Part shown: positions 25,361-33,402 of the stretch, in pieces
Position numbering within the stretch: the first letter of the stretch is position 1
Layout: the number at the start of each line of letters is the position of its first letter
Assembly (NCBI GenBank): GCA_022703175.1
Contig: JAKLEG010000004.1
Coordinates: 1-42,129, forward strand
Direction of reading: 5' to 3'
DNA length: 42,129 bases
Origin: Myxococcota bacterium
GTDB taxonomy: Bacteria; Myxococcota; XYA12-FULL-58-9
Program-made: the position numbers and the translations under genes
The notes under the pieces: generated by a model
Databases searched by the model: none
Told to the model about the DNA's origin: nothing
The model's input: only the letters and a program-made list of their open reading frames with translations

Positions 25361-26296
25361 ATGATGTTGCGATTTGCCAGCCTCTTGATGTGTGCATGTC
25401 TATCACTTGCGGCGTGTAAACGGGACCAGCCGCCTGCCGCGAGCGCGCCCCAGCGCCAGCGTATTGCCTACACCCATGGCAACGAGGTGGTGGTCCGCGA
25501 CGGCGTGGCCAATGGCCCCGAGTTGCTTCGCCGCGCTGACGTCACAGATCCCTGCCTGTCTCCTGATGGTCGTACGCTGGTTGTGACACGCGGTGGCGCC
25601 GCGGGGGTGCGCACGTTGTTGGGCATCGACCTCGACAACCGCACAGAGTGGGCTCTTAGCGTGCCGGGGGTGAGTCAGGTGTACGGCTGCGTTTTCTCTC
25701 CCGATGGTCAACGCCTCGCCTTCAACGAGTTGCGCGATGGCCAGTGGCAGGTAGGCGCGAGCCGGCGCGATGGCAGCAGCCCTGTCACACTCACGCGCAG
25801 TCTGCCGCAGAAGTCGGGTTGGTTTTTGGCCGGGCTCAATCACCAGACCGGTCGGGTCTTGGCGCAGGACATGAACCAGCTCGCCGAGGTGGATTGGGAC
25901 GGCAAAGGGGTGTCGCAACAACGCATCGCCGACCTCGTGAATGGCTTTGAGATTTCGAGCGCCTGTCGCTTCTTTATCGACCGGCGTGGCCAGTTCATGA
26001 TCATCGATGTCGAGGCCGACGAGTACCTGCCCGGCCTTGAGGGGCCCACGGGGGCCCTGTTACGCGTGGAGGTTGCGACCCACAAAGTGACGCGCCTGTC
26101 GCCGACACGTCTGAGCGTGGGGCAGCCGTGGCTCGATGCCAGCGGTGAGGCCATCTACTTTACCGGTTGTGCAGCTTCCCGGTTGGGCCAGGAGCACCGT
26201 GGAGCAGACTGCGCCGGTTACCGCCAGCTCATCGGCGACCACCCGCCCGAGCTTTGGGTGAAAGGTGGCAGCTCGCTGTCGACAAGCGACCTGTGA
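25361..26296 (+). CDS. PD40/TolB-like beta-propeller lipoprotein
   Basis: The 311-residue protein has a good lipoprotein signal ending in LSLAAC (Cys19). The mature part has PD40/TolB-like propeller phrases: CLSPDGRTLVVTRGG, CVFSPDGQRLAFNELRDGQWQV and later GEAIYFTGCA. The family is often periplasmic and outer-membrane associated, with TolB as the model, but no Pal or Tol gene is nearby. Cys residues recur in the second half. The first ATG at 25361 is used; the adjacent ATG at 25364 is possible. The gene follows the FGE-like gene on the same strand after a 104-bp gap. Confidence 0.8.
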   Translation: MMLRFASLLMCACLSLAACKRDQPPAASAPQRQRIAYTHGNEVVVRDGVANGPELLRRADVTDPCLSPDGRTLVVTRGGAAGVRTLLGIDLDNRTEWALSVPGVSQVYGCVFSPDGQRLAFNELRDGQWQVGASRRDGSSPVTLTRSLPQKSGWFLAGLNHQTGRVLAQDMNQLAEVDWDGKGVSQQRIADLVNGFEISSACRFFIDRRGQFMIIDVEADEYLPGLEGPTGALLRVEVATHKVTRLSPTRLSVGQPWLDASGEAIYFTGCAASRLGQEHRGADCAGYRQLIGDHPPELWVKGGSSLSTSDL

Positions 26297-26305
26297 AAGC
26301 CGGGG

Positions 26306-26324
26306 TTGGGTTCGCTCAACCCGA
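26306..26324 (+). terminator. Weak hairpin after the PD40 lipoprotein gene
   Basis: A stem of GGGTT/AACCC with a five-base loop, extended by a T-G and a T-A pair, lies ten bases after the stop. No T-run follows, so it is at most a weak or Rho-assisted terminator. Confidence 0.25.
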
Positions 26325-26377
26325 GCATGGGCCGTGCTTGCAAAACCGCTGGCCTTTGGCGATGACTGCCAGCACCC

Positions 26378-27271
26378 ATGAGTTCCAAAGAAGAACGTTA
26401 CTATTCCGGTGCTCCAGGCGAGCGGGATCCGTCGCGGCCCTTGCCGGGCGAGATGTCAGCGGCCAAGCGACAATTGTTCTTAAGTATCATCGCTGCAGTG
26501 ATCTTGCTGGGCGTGGGCGTGGTGTTGGGGCTCATGATGTCGCCTGCTTCCCCGCGCGAGCTCGAAGTCAAGGTGGCGCAACTCACTCACGAGCTTGAGG
26601 CCCGGGATATGAAGATCCTGGAGCTGCAACGGGGCGCGCAAGTGCAACCGGTGGCGACCACCAGCGTGAAAGGCAAGCTGAAGCCAGTCGACCGTAAGCG
26701 ACATGAAACGATGGGCAAACGCTACGCTGACACGCTGCGGGCGGTGAAGGCGCAACAAGCGGCCGAGCTGGTGGAGTGGTTCGTCAAACGTTGGAATGAG
26801 CTGCTCGACAACCCCGAGCCCGATGACCGGGTTGGGCGGCGCGCGGCGGTGCTGGTGCAACTTGCCACGGGCATGAGCCGCAATCTTCATCCAGGCGATT
26901 TTGCGCCGTGGCAGGCCGAGTTTTTGTTCAACAACAAGTGGCTCGCGGAGCTGCACCTCGACGTGGACGGGGATGGTTTTCCGCGCAAACGTAGTGGCGC
27001 CAATCCTAGGGATGGCTTTGCCGCTACATCCGTGTGTCAAATCGCGATGGCGCTGAACCAAACTGTAAGCGATGCCGAGGTGTTGGTTGCCCCCGACCTC
27101 AGCTGCGAAGCACCCGAGAACAAGATGTCGGTGGTGTTGCTGGGGGCCAGCCTCGACGATGCGCTAAACGAGTTTGTGCGCGCCGTAAAACGTGAAGGGT
27201 TTGGCGTGGTCGAGAATACCAAGAAGGGTGTGCGCCTGATTTTGGTCGGCAAAAAGCCCATCGAACCATAG
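26378..27271 (+). CDS. Single-pass membrane protein with coiled coil, unknown function
   Basis: The 297-residue protein has a polar N-terminus of about 30 residues, one membrane helix at about 31-54 (LFLSIIAAVILLGVGVVLGL) and a short heptad-rich stretch after it (ELEVKVAQLTHELEARDMKILELQ). The remainder is soluble and mixed in structure, with a conserved-looking C-terminal beta segment (EGFGVVENTKKGVRLILVGKK). The topology is likely N-in, C-out, with the bulk in the periplasm. No domain is recognised. The start has no visible Shine-Dalgarno. It converges on the ABC ATPase pair with 9 bp between stops. Confidence 0.75.
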   Translation: MSSKEERYYSGAPGERDPSRPLPGEMSAAKRQLFLSIIAAVILLGVGVVLGLMMSPASPRELEVKVAQLTHELEARDMKILELQRGAQVQPVATTSVKGKLKPVDRKRHETMGKRYADTLRAVKAQQAAELVEWFVKRWNELLDNPEPDDRVGRRAAVLVQLATGMSRNLHPGDFAPWQAEFLFNNKWLAELHLDVDGDGFPRKRSGANPRDGFAATSVCQIAMALNQTVSDAEVLVAPDLSCEAPENKMSVVLLGASLDDALNEFVRAVKREGFGVVENTKKGVRLILVGKKPIEP

Positions 27272-27280
27272 ATGCCAGCA

Positions 27281-28219
27281 TTATCGCGCGTGACACGCTA
27301 CTTCGCGGCCCGAATCCAGCGGGTTTAATGTTGGCCATGCTTCTAGACAGCGAGCGGACACTTCAGGACAACGATGTGCAAAGGCGCACCCAGGCGCATG
27401 TACATCTCTGACACCAGGCATCGCGGCGGGTGGCGGTTTGAGGGGTTGTCCGGGGAGTGGGCGCAACGCGACCAATTGCATCGTGAAGGGGTGTCGGGGC
27501 GCGGTGAGCAGCTCAGAGGTGGGGCCGGCCTCGACGATGCGTCCGTGCAACATGACGAGCAGGCGCTTGCACACTTGAGCCACGGCGCTCAGATCGTGAG
27601 AAATGAACAGGTAGCTGAGTCCGCGTTGGGTTTGTAGTGCTGCAAACAATTGCAGCACGCGTTGGGCGGTGGGCAAATCCAAGGCGCTGGTAGGCTCATC
27701 GGCCACCAGCAACTCTGGCTCCACCGCCAGAGCGCGTGCCAACGCCACCCGCTGGCGTTCACCCCCGGAGAGCGCATGCGGCATCTGCGTAATCAAGCGC
27801 GACTCAAGTCCAACGGCTTCAAGCAGTTGCGCGACGCGCGTGGTGAGCATGCTTGGTGGGCATAGCCGGTGCACCACGAGCGGTTCGGCAAGGGTGTCGA
27901 ACACTGATAGGCGCGGGTTAAGCGACGTGACGGGGTCTTGGAACAACATCTGAAAGCGTCGCCGCAAGGGTCGCAACCGGCGTCGCGATAGTGCGTGGAG
28001 GTCCTGGCCATCGAACAGCACTTGGCCGACATCGGGGCGCATCAGGGCCATGGCCAAGCGTGCCACCGTGCTTTTACCGCTTCCGGATTCTCCTACGATT
28101 CCCAGCGCCTCGCCTCGGTTGACGGTCAGGCTCAGCGATTGCACTGCCTGGACGGGCGGCGCCGGAGGGGGGCGCTGGTAGCATTTGCTGACGTTCGTGA
28201 GTGCCAATAGCGGCGTCAC
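27281..28219 (-). CDS. Oligopeptide/dipeptide ABC transporter ATPase, DppF/OppF-like
   Basis: The 312-residue ATPase has Walker A GESGSGKST, Q-loop MLFQDPVTSLNP, signature LSGGERQRVALARALA, Walker B LLVADEPTSALD and H-loop ISHDLSAV. The C-terminal extension keeps four Cys (PGCAFAHRCP, ARCLEAW and ACH), the iron-sulfur-like tail of the OppD/OppF family. The start is GTG at 28219, overlapping the stop of the upstream ATPase gene as GTGA, so translation is coupled. It would energise import of peptides, nickel or a sugar, but no permease or binding-protein gene is adjacent in the window. The substrate is unassigned. Confidence 0.9.
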   Translation of the reverse strand: MTPLLALTNVSKCYQRPPPAPPVQAVQSLSLTVNRGEALGIVGESGSGKSTVARLAMALMRPDVGQVLFDGQDLHALSRRRLRPLRRRFQMLFQDPVTSLNPRLSVFDTLAEPLVVHRLCPPSMLTTRVAQLLEAVGLESRLITQMPHALSGGERQRVALARALAVEPELLVADEPTSALDLPTAQRVLQLFAALQTQRGLSYLFISHDLSAVAQVCKRLLVMLHGRIVEAGPTSELLTAPRHPFTMQLVALRPLPGQPLKPPPAAMPGVRDVHAPGCAFAHRCPEVSARCLEAWPTLNPLDSGREVACHAR

Positions 28220-29049
28220 CGCGTGTCTCCGGGAGGATTACGTTGCGCGGTGGTCGCCAATTCCCAGAGTTCGCGACTGTACGGGTGTTGAGCCTGGCCG
28301 CAGAACTGTGCTCGGCTGAGCGTCTCCACGAGTTGGCCCGCGCGCATCACAGCTATGCGATCGGCGTAACTACTCGCCAACACCACGTCATGGGTGATGA
28401 GCAACAGCGCCAGTTGGCGTTCGCGCTGAGCCACTTGCAGCGTGGCCAACAGTTGACTGACGGTGGTGGTGTCCATGGCCGAGGTCGGCTCGTCGGCAAT
28501 CAGGAGCTCGGGGTCCGCGGCCAGGGCCATGGCGAGCAGCATCCGCTGACGCATGCCCCCCGAAAGCTCGTGAGGATACAGCTCCAACAGGGCTTCGGCG
28601 TGGTCTAGGCCTAGCTGCTCCAGGCGCACAATGGTTTGGCGGCGTGCGGCTTCGGGGGCCAGGTTGCGATGCAGCATCATCGGAAAGGTCAACTGTGCGC
28701 CTAAGCGCATCACTGGGTCAAACGCCGTGCCGGGTTCTTGGAATACCATCGCCAAGTGGCGGCCGCGCAGGTGTTGCCATGTGGTGGTCGGGGCGCCCAC
28801 CAGTTCTTGGTCAGCAAAGCGGATGTGACCTTTATGGATGTGGCAGCTCGGCGGCAAGAGCCCCACGAGCGCCTTTGCCGTCAGAGACTTACCCGCGCCA
28901 GATTCGCCGACCAAGGCCAGTGTTTCGCCCCGCTTGAGCGTGAGCGTCAGGTCATCGACCAAGCGGCGGGTGCCGGTCTTCGTGGTGGTTTCGATAACCA
29001 AGCCGGTCACCTGCAAAAGCGGTGACGGGCTTGGCGCTAGCGGCATCAT
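28216..29049 (-). CDS. Oligopeptide/dipeptide ABC transporter ATPase, DppD/OppD-like
   Basis: The 277-residue ATPase has GESGAGKS, Q-loop MVFQEPGTAFDP, signature LSGGMRQRMLLAMALA, Walker B LLIADEPTSAMD and H-loop ITHDVVLA. It pairs with the ATPase encoded immediately downstream, which starts inside its stop codon. It is shorter than usual DppD/OppD proteins (about 320-330 residues): the C-terminal Cys-rich extension is absent and the protein stops soon after the HPYSRELWE segment. ATGs at 29049 and 29046 are both possible starts. The gene begins 16 bp after the stop of the acidic Pro/Ala-rich gene. Confidence 0.88.
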   Translation of the reverse strand: MMPLAPSPSPLLQVTGLVIETTTKTGTRRLVDDLTLTLKRGETLALVGESGAGKSLTAKALVGLLPPSCHIHKGHIRFADQELVGAPTTTWQHLRGRHLAMVFQEPGTAFDPVMRLGAQLTFPMMLHRNLAPEAARRQTIVRLEQLGLDHAEALLELYPHELSGGMRQRMLLAMALAADPELLIADEPTSAMDTTTVSQLLATLQVAQRERQLALLLITHDVVLASSYADRIAVMRAGQLVETLSRAQFCGQAQHPYSRELWELATTAQRNPPGDTR

Positions 29050-29065
29050 CGGCGGCGGCGTGCGG

Positions 29066-30109
29066 TCAACCGTCCAACGCGGCCATGATGGCGTCCACCA
29101 GGTCGTCGCGGTTGATGCCGTTGGCGATCACGACGCGCAAGAGCCCCATCAGCATCACGCGCTGGTCAGGGAGCGTGTGCAGATCGTATGGCTCACCAGC
29201 CAATGCCGCCGTGAGTGCGATACGAGTTCCTTCAGGGTCGAAACCTGGGCCCGCCAGTTTCTTCAGCGTCTCGATCGCCTCCTCGGTGGAGGGCAACTCG
29301 GAGGGCGAAATCGCCGGCCTGGGGGGGGGTTCGTTTTCGAGCAGCGGCAGTGGCGGCGCAGCCATGAGGTTGGCAGCCAAAACGTCGTTGGAGGGGGGGA
29401 GCGAGCTTTCGACAGGTGTCTCCAGTTCCAGCTCAGCTGTTCCAGCCAAATCGTCGGGTGCCTGCGTGTCGATACGTAGGTTCGGAGCGGCACCGCTAGC
29501 GTCAGCGTCGTCGGTGGCAACGGTGAGGTCGTCGAGCTCCAACGTCGGGGCAAGCGGGGCTGGTTCAGCGGTCGGAGCCGGAGCGGGTGACGCCTCGGTG
29601 AGCGTCTCGCCGTCGCCGAATGGCGGCTTGCGGGTCGGCAGTTCCAAATCGGAGAGCAGCGCGTCTATATCCAACGTCGAGGTGATGGTGGTAGGGGGCC
29701 GTGGCATCGTTGTCGCCGCCGACTTGATTGCGTGGGCGGGCGCGGGTTCTGGCGCGTGACTTGGGGCCGCGGTCGGTTTTGGGGCTGAGAGGCTCGCAGG
29801 TGCGGGGGCCAAAAGCTCGTCGAGCGCCAGGTCGGCGGCTGCGGCGGGCATCGGGGTTCGCTCCTGTGGCGGCACCGGCGCAGCAGGGCTTGGGCCGGTG
29901 ATATCCAGGTCGACATCCAAGCCAACGCTCACGGGTGCGCGCGAGCTTGGCTCGGGTTGTGCCGGTTCGCTGGCGGGGCCGGCCAGCGGGTCGCTGTCGA
30001 CATCGATGTCGAGGCCGTCATTGGCATCCGGCGGCGGTTGGGCGCCCTCATCCAGGACATCGTCCAGCGGGATCTCGGGAAGCTCGCTCTCAGTTTTTGG
30101 CTCTACCAC
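29066..30109 (-). CDS. Acidic Pro/Ala-rich protein with C-terminal helical domain
   Basis: The 347-residue product is mostly low-complexity: acidic LDDVLDE, DIDVDSD and LELDDL blocks set in Pro/Ala-rich text. The last 65 residues, from TEEAIETLKKLAG to AIMAALDG, are helical, with GPGFDPEGTRIALTAALAG and NGINRDDLVDAI, and look like a small folded domain. There is no signal peptide or membrane segment, so it is probably cytoplasmic. Blocks of short acidic motifs separated by disordered spacers suggest a protein-binding tether, which is inference. The start is GTG at 30109, because no ATG occurs near it. It lies just upstream of the two ABC ATPase genes on the same strand. Confidence 0.72.
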   Translation of the reverse strand: MVEPKTESELPEIPLDDVLDEGAQPPPDANDGLDIDVDSDPLAGPASEPAQPEPSSRAPVSVGLDVDLDITGPSPAAPVPPQERTPMPAAAADLALDELLAPAPASLSAPKPTAAPSHAPEPAPAHAIKSAATTMPRPPTTITSTLDIDALLSDLELPTRKPPFGDGETLTEASPAPAPTAEPAPLAPTLELDDLTVATDDADASGAAPNLRIDTQAPDDLAGTAELELETPVESSLPPSNDVLAANLMAAPPLPLLENEPPPRPAISPSELPSTEEAIETLKKLAGPGFDPEGTRIALTAALAGEPYDLHTLPDQRVMLMGLLRVVIANGINRDDLVDAIMAALDG

Positions 30110-30243
30110 GTCTCAAACGCTACCAAGGGTTCGAAACAATTGCCAATTTGTGGCCAATGAGCACTGTCATTGCGATGGGCTTCTGGCATGATGCGCCGCG
30201 ACACAGGTCAGGTGGCACGCTTCGGGGTAGGGCGAGGAGATAG

Positions 30244-30984
30244 ATGACCGAGCTTGACGCTACCGGCCGCGCCCACGAGTTGCGCGAACGCCTGGCCTAC
30301 AAACCGGCGTTGGCCGCCTGGTACCGGGAGGCCTACGAACGCTACGTAGCGTGCTTAGAGCGCTGCCCGCCTGCGGGTTTGATGGTGGAGCTGGGCGCTG
30401 CGGGAGGGTTTGCCAAAGAGCTGATTCCGGAGCTGATTGCCGCCGACGTCATGCCCTATCCAGGGTTGGACACCGTGGTTGACAGCACGCACCTGCCGTT
30501 TGCCGACCAAAGCCTGCGGGCGTTGTTTATGTTGGACGTGTTTCACCATATCAACGACGTGGAGTTGTTCTTGTGCGAGGTCAGCCGGTGTCTGCAGCCG
30601 CGCGGTCGGTTGTTCTTGGTGGATCAACACAAAGGGCTGCTCAGCACACCCATCTACCGTTATTTGCTCGGCGAGCCGTTCGACCCATCGGCCAGCGATT
30701 GGCGGTTTGACGCCTCTGGTCCTCTGTCGGGGGCGAACGGGGCGCTCGCCTGGTTGGTGTTTGTGCGTGACCGCGGTCGGTTCGAGAAGCAGTTTCCGGA
30801 GCTTCGCCTGGTGCAGTATCGGCCGCACTCGCCGTTGCGCTATTGGCTGGCCGGAGGGCTGCGCCCTTGGAGCCTGTTGCCCGGTTGGGCTTATCAGCCG
30901 GTGACTTATCTGGACGAAACACTCGCCGGCTTGTGGCCCGCGCTCGGCAGCTTCGTGGATATCGAAATTGAGCGTGTCGCTTAG
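30244..30984 (+). CDS. Class I SAM-dependent methyltransferase
   Basis: The 246-residue cytoplasmic protein is a Methyltransferase_11-type enzyme. Motif I is VELGAAGGFAKEL, the acidic loop is VVDSTHLPFADQSL, and the post-motif segment is FHHINDVELFLCEVSRCLQPRGRLFLVD. After that the C-terminal half is family-specific (FDASGPLSGANGALAW and YWLAGGLRPWSLLPGWAY) and may bind a lipid or sugar acceptor. No substrate can be read. AGGAG lies just upstream of the ATG at 30244. Its stop overlaps the stop of the convergent lipoprotein gene by 4 bp. Confidence 0.85.
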   Translation: MTELDATGRAHELRERLAYKPALAAWYREAYERYVACLERCPPAGLMVELGAAGGFAKELIPELIAADVMPYPGLDTVVDSTHLPFADQSLRALFMLDVFHHINDVELFLCEVSRCLQPRGRLFLVDQHKGLLSTPIYRYLLGEPFDPSASDWRFDASGPLSGANGALAWLVFVRDRGRFEKQFPELRLVQYRPHSPLRYWLAGGLRPWSLLPGWAYQPVTYLDETLAGLWPALGSFVDIEIERVA

Positions 30985-31625
30985 CGTTTCTTCGCCTTCT
31001 TGCCGCTGACACCCAGCTCCTTCAGCTGCATTTCAAAGGCCCAGTCTTGCTCGGGGGTGCGGCTTTTGATGCGGCGGCATTGTTGGGTGGTGGCAATGGC
31101 CAGGGGCTTGTCGCCTTGCTCGGTCAGGAAAGCGGCCCACTCCCCACAGACACCCGCGTCTTGTGGGAACTTTTTAAACAACGTACCGAGCTCGGTGCGC
31201 GCCTCGGTGGGGGGCAACTTCACGTGCAAGATCCAGGCAGCGCGCTCCGGTTGCGCCAGGGCCAACGCCGCGTCCACGGCAGTGAGCCACTGGCCCGCGT
31301 CCTGGGCGACGGTGAACTTGCGTGTAAGATATTGGCGCACCTCGGCGGCGTCGGCGTTGCTGTTCGTAAGCCACCCGATGGCATAGTCCAGGCGCTCCAA
31401 CACCGGCGCGACATCTTTGGTGAGGACTTCTTTCAGGAAGCTCTCGCGAACGAGCGCCACTTCTTTTTGTACTGCCGGGTCGTGCGGGTGATTTTTCTCC
31501 GCAACTTCAAACGCGCGCAACGCCTGGTAAAGGTCGCCGGACTCAACAAAATCGCGGGCCAGGGCGATATCCTTTGGCACACAGGCTGTGCTACACAACA
31601 CGACGCAAAGAATGAAGCGAGCCAT
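30981..31625 (-). CDS. Small TPR-like lipoprotein
   Basis: The 214-residue product has a short lipoprotein signal ending in CSTAC (Cys15). The mature part is all helical with pairs that look like TPR or Sel1-type units: ARDFVESGDLYQALRAFEVAEK, then QYLTRKFTVAQDAGQWLTAVDAALALA, and an acidic to basic C-terminus ending KKAKKR. GGGAGG lies seven bases before the ATG. It is probably anchored in the outer or inner membrane and may help assembly, but no partner is evident. It diverges from the MopE-like gene across 105 bp and converges on the methyltransferase gene. Confidence 0.78.
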   Translation of the reverse strand: MARFILCVVLCSTACVPKDIALARDFVESGDLYQALRAFEVAEKNHPHDPAVQKEVALVRESFLKEVLTKDVAPVLERLDYAIGWLTNSNADAAEVRQYLTRKFTVAQDAGQWLTAVDAALALAQPERAAWILHVKLPPTEARTELGTLFKKFPQDAGVCGEWAAFLTEQGDKPLAIATTQQCRRIKSRTPEQDWAFEMQLKELGVSGKKAKKR

Positions 31626-31720
31626 CGTAGGCCTCCCGAGCGCACCCTAGCACGGGTGACGCGCGCTGTGACATTTGTCGCAGATCGAACAAGGGAATTT
31701 GGTTACGGTGTCCGTCCTAC

Positions 31721-31725
31721 GGGAG
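31721..31725 (+). promoter_or_regulatory. Ribosome binding site of the MopE-like gene
   Basis: GGGAG lies five bases before the ATG at 31731. It supports that start over the much longer open frame that begins at 31047 and crosses the antisense of the lipoprotein gene. Confidence 0.7.
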
Positions 31726-31730
31726 TGGTC

Positions 31731-33296
31731 ATGCGTTTACAACGATTCGTCGGTTTCGTCGTACTTCTAAGCTTGGTCGCGTGCGGGAGCGAGGGGACCA
31801 CGCCCAGGCGCAGCTCAGGCGGCAATAAACCTGCCGGGGGCGACACGGACACGGGGCCGGTAGGCACCCCCTGCGCGGACGAATGCGTCATTGGCGATAC
31901 CCAGTGTGTCGGCACCTTGCTGTCTACCTGCAACGAGGGGAGTCAGCCCGGTTGTGGTCGCTGGTCGACAGCGATGGCGTGTCCGTCGAATGGCACCTGT
32001 CGTGGTCAGGAATGTGTGAAGCCTTGCAGCGCCGGTGCCCAAGAGGTTTGCACTGACGTGGGGGTTTGCTCGCAGGGGATGCGCGGTTGCGTGGAGGGGT
32101 TCTTCGGTTTCTGTGATTGGCAGCTGGGACCATCGGCCGAGGTCTGCAATGACCTCGACGACGACTGTGACGGTGTAGTGGATAACCTGGTGTTTGCTGG
32201 CTGTCCTAAGCAGCTTGGGGTGTGCGCGCACAGCCACGAGATTTGTGGTGCCTCGGGTCCAGCGTGTGAGACATCGGCCTATACGCGAGCAGCGGTGTTC
32301 AATGGTGGCAGCTATGCGTCGGGCGAAGAGACGGCCTGCGATGGCTTGGACAATGACTGCGACGGCCAAGTGGACGAAATGCGTGAGACCGATGCCCACA
32401 ACTGCGGCGTTTGCGGTAGAGATTGCGGCGACTTGGCGTGCGTGGATAGCCAGTGTGCCTGCACTGGGGATGGCCAATGCCCTGATCATCAGATTTGTCT
32501 CGATGGCGCCTGTGCTGCTGGTTGCCGCAGCGATGATGATTGTGAGGCGAGCCAGATCTGCAATGCCCAACAGCTGTGCGTCACTGGCTGTCGAGAGCAC
32601 AGCGACTGCCCCAGCGACAAGGTCTGCAAGAATTTGTTGTGCGTGACCGGCTGCCGCGCGAATAGCAGTTGCCCGAAAGAACAGCTGTGTAATGTCAGCA
32701 ATGCCTGCGTCGCAGGGTGTGATGGCGACGCCAAATGTAACACCGGGCGGATTTGCGAGGGCGGGCAGTGCCAGGATGGCTGCCGTGAGCACGGCGACTG
32801 TGAGATCGGTCATGTCTGTGTCGAATTGGTTTGCATTGCGGGTTGCGGGGTTCCTGGCGGTGGCAACGAGGACGGTTTGACCGACCGGTGCCCGGTCGGG
32901 GAGGCCTGTGTGCCGTACAGTTGCAGCGGCGGTTACTACAATTGTGGCTATTACGAGTGTTCGACTGCCTGTTACGGCTATTCATGCCGCTCCTCGGACA
33001 CGGCGATCTACAGTTGTTACGGCGATGTGAATCACGCGACCTACATGTCCTGTTTGCAAGCATGCGAGGTGGACAGCGATTGCACCGATGGCCGCACGTG
33101 TCAGTGGTTCACGCGTTATCCCATCTACGCCCCGATCGACGGTGAACGGGGTTGCACTTTGGCCTGCGATACCTACGTGTGCGAAAACTACAGCCTCGAT
33201 TTCCTCGGCCAAGGTGGGTGCAGCTGCGGTGCGGAGGGGAGCTGCATCGATGCGGGCGGCGATGCGTGTTACCGCACGGCCTCGGCTGTCAACTGA
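31731..33296 (+). CDS. MopE-like Cys-rich lipoprotein
   Basis: The 521-residue product has a lipoprotein signal ending in LSLVAC (Cys18) and a short GD-containing linker. Two MopE-type DxDxDG motifs follow at about residues 137-152 (EVCNDLDDDCDGVVDN) and 200-215 (ACDGLDNDCDGQVDE), the PF11617-type putative metal-binding motif named for the Methylococcus surface protein MopE. Next come about six Cys modules of 20-25 residues at about 245-390, each of the form C-x4-6-C-x4-6-C-x5-6-C (CRSDDDCEASQIC, CREHSDCPSDKVC). A Tyr/Cys-rich domain closes the protein. It is likely a surface metal-binding or adhesin-type lipoprotein; the metal is not determined. It is upstream of the dockerin-tailed gene at 33403 in the same direction, after 106 bp. 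Confidence 0.87.
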   Translation: MRLQRFVGFVVLLSLVACGSEGTTPRRSSGGNKPAGGDTDTGPVGTPCADECVIGDTQCVGTLLSTCNEGSQPGCGRWSTAMACPSNGTCRGQECVKPCSAGAQEVCTDVGVCSQGMRGCVEGFFGFCDWQLGPSAEVCNDLDDDCDGVVDNLVFAGCPKQLGVCAHSHEICGASGPACETSAYTRAAVFNGGSYASGEETACDGLDNDCDGQVDEMRETDAHNCGVCGRDCGDLACVDSQCACTGDGQCPDHQICLDGACAAGCRSDDDCEASQICNAQQLCVTGCREHSDCPSDKVCKNLLCVTGCRANSSCPKEQLCNVSNACVAGCDGDAKCNTGRICEGGQCQDGCREHGDCEIGHVCVELVCIAGCGVPGGGNEDGLTDRCPVGEACVPYSCSGGYYNCGYYECSTACYGYSCRSSDTAIYSCYGDVNHATYMSCLQACEVDSDCTDGRTCQWFTRYPIYAPIDGERGCTLACDTYVCENYSLDFLGQGGCSCGAEGSCIDAGGDACYRTASAVN

Positions 33297-33402
33297 TAGC
33301 TGCGGGCACCCAAGCTGTAGATCCAAGAACGTCGCCTTGGCTGTGCCTTATGTCTCATCGCGAGCTTGTCTGATCGGTGCGGCTCCGTCATCATGCGCCC
33401 CA

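Noticed and set aside
29022-29759. A Ser/Gly-rich plus-strand open frame of 245 codons
   Set aside because: It is the antisense of the acidic Pro/Ala-rich gene, and low-complexity text such as GSG/ASS repeats is a usual shadow of Pro/Ala codons.
30155-30172. An inverted repeat CAATGA/TCATTG in the divergent spacer before the methyltransferase gene
   Set aside because: Arms of six bases with a six-base spacer are expected by chance in this length; not listed as a site.
31815-32813. A 332-codon minus-strand open frame rich in Ala, Ile and Thr
   Set aside because: It is antisense to the MopE-like gene; composition follows from Cys/Asp codons of the real gene.
33088-33402. A longer start for the dockerin-tailed lipoprotein at 33403
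   Set aside because: The extra 105 codons overlap the MopE-like gene in another frame and place the lipoprotein signal internally.
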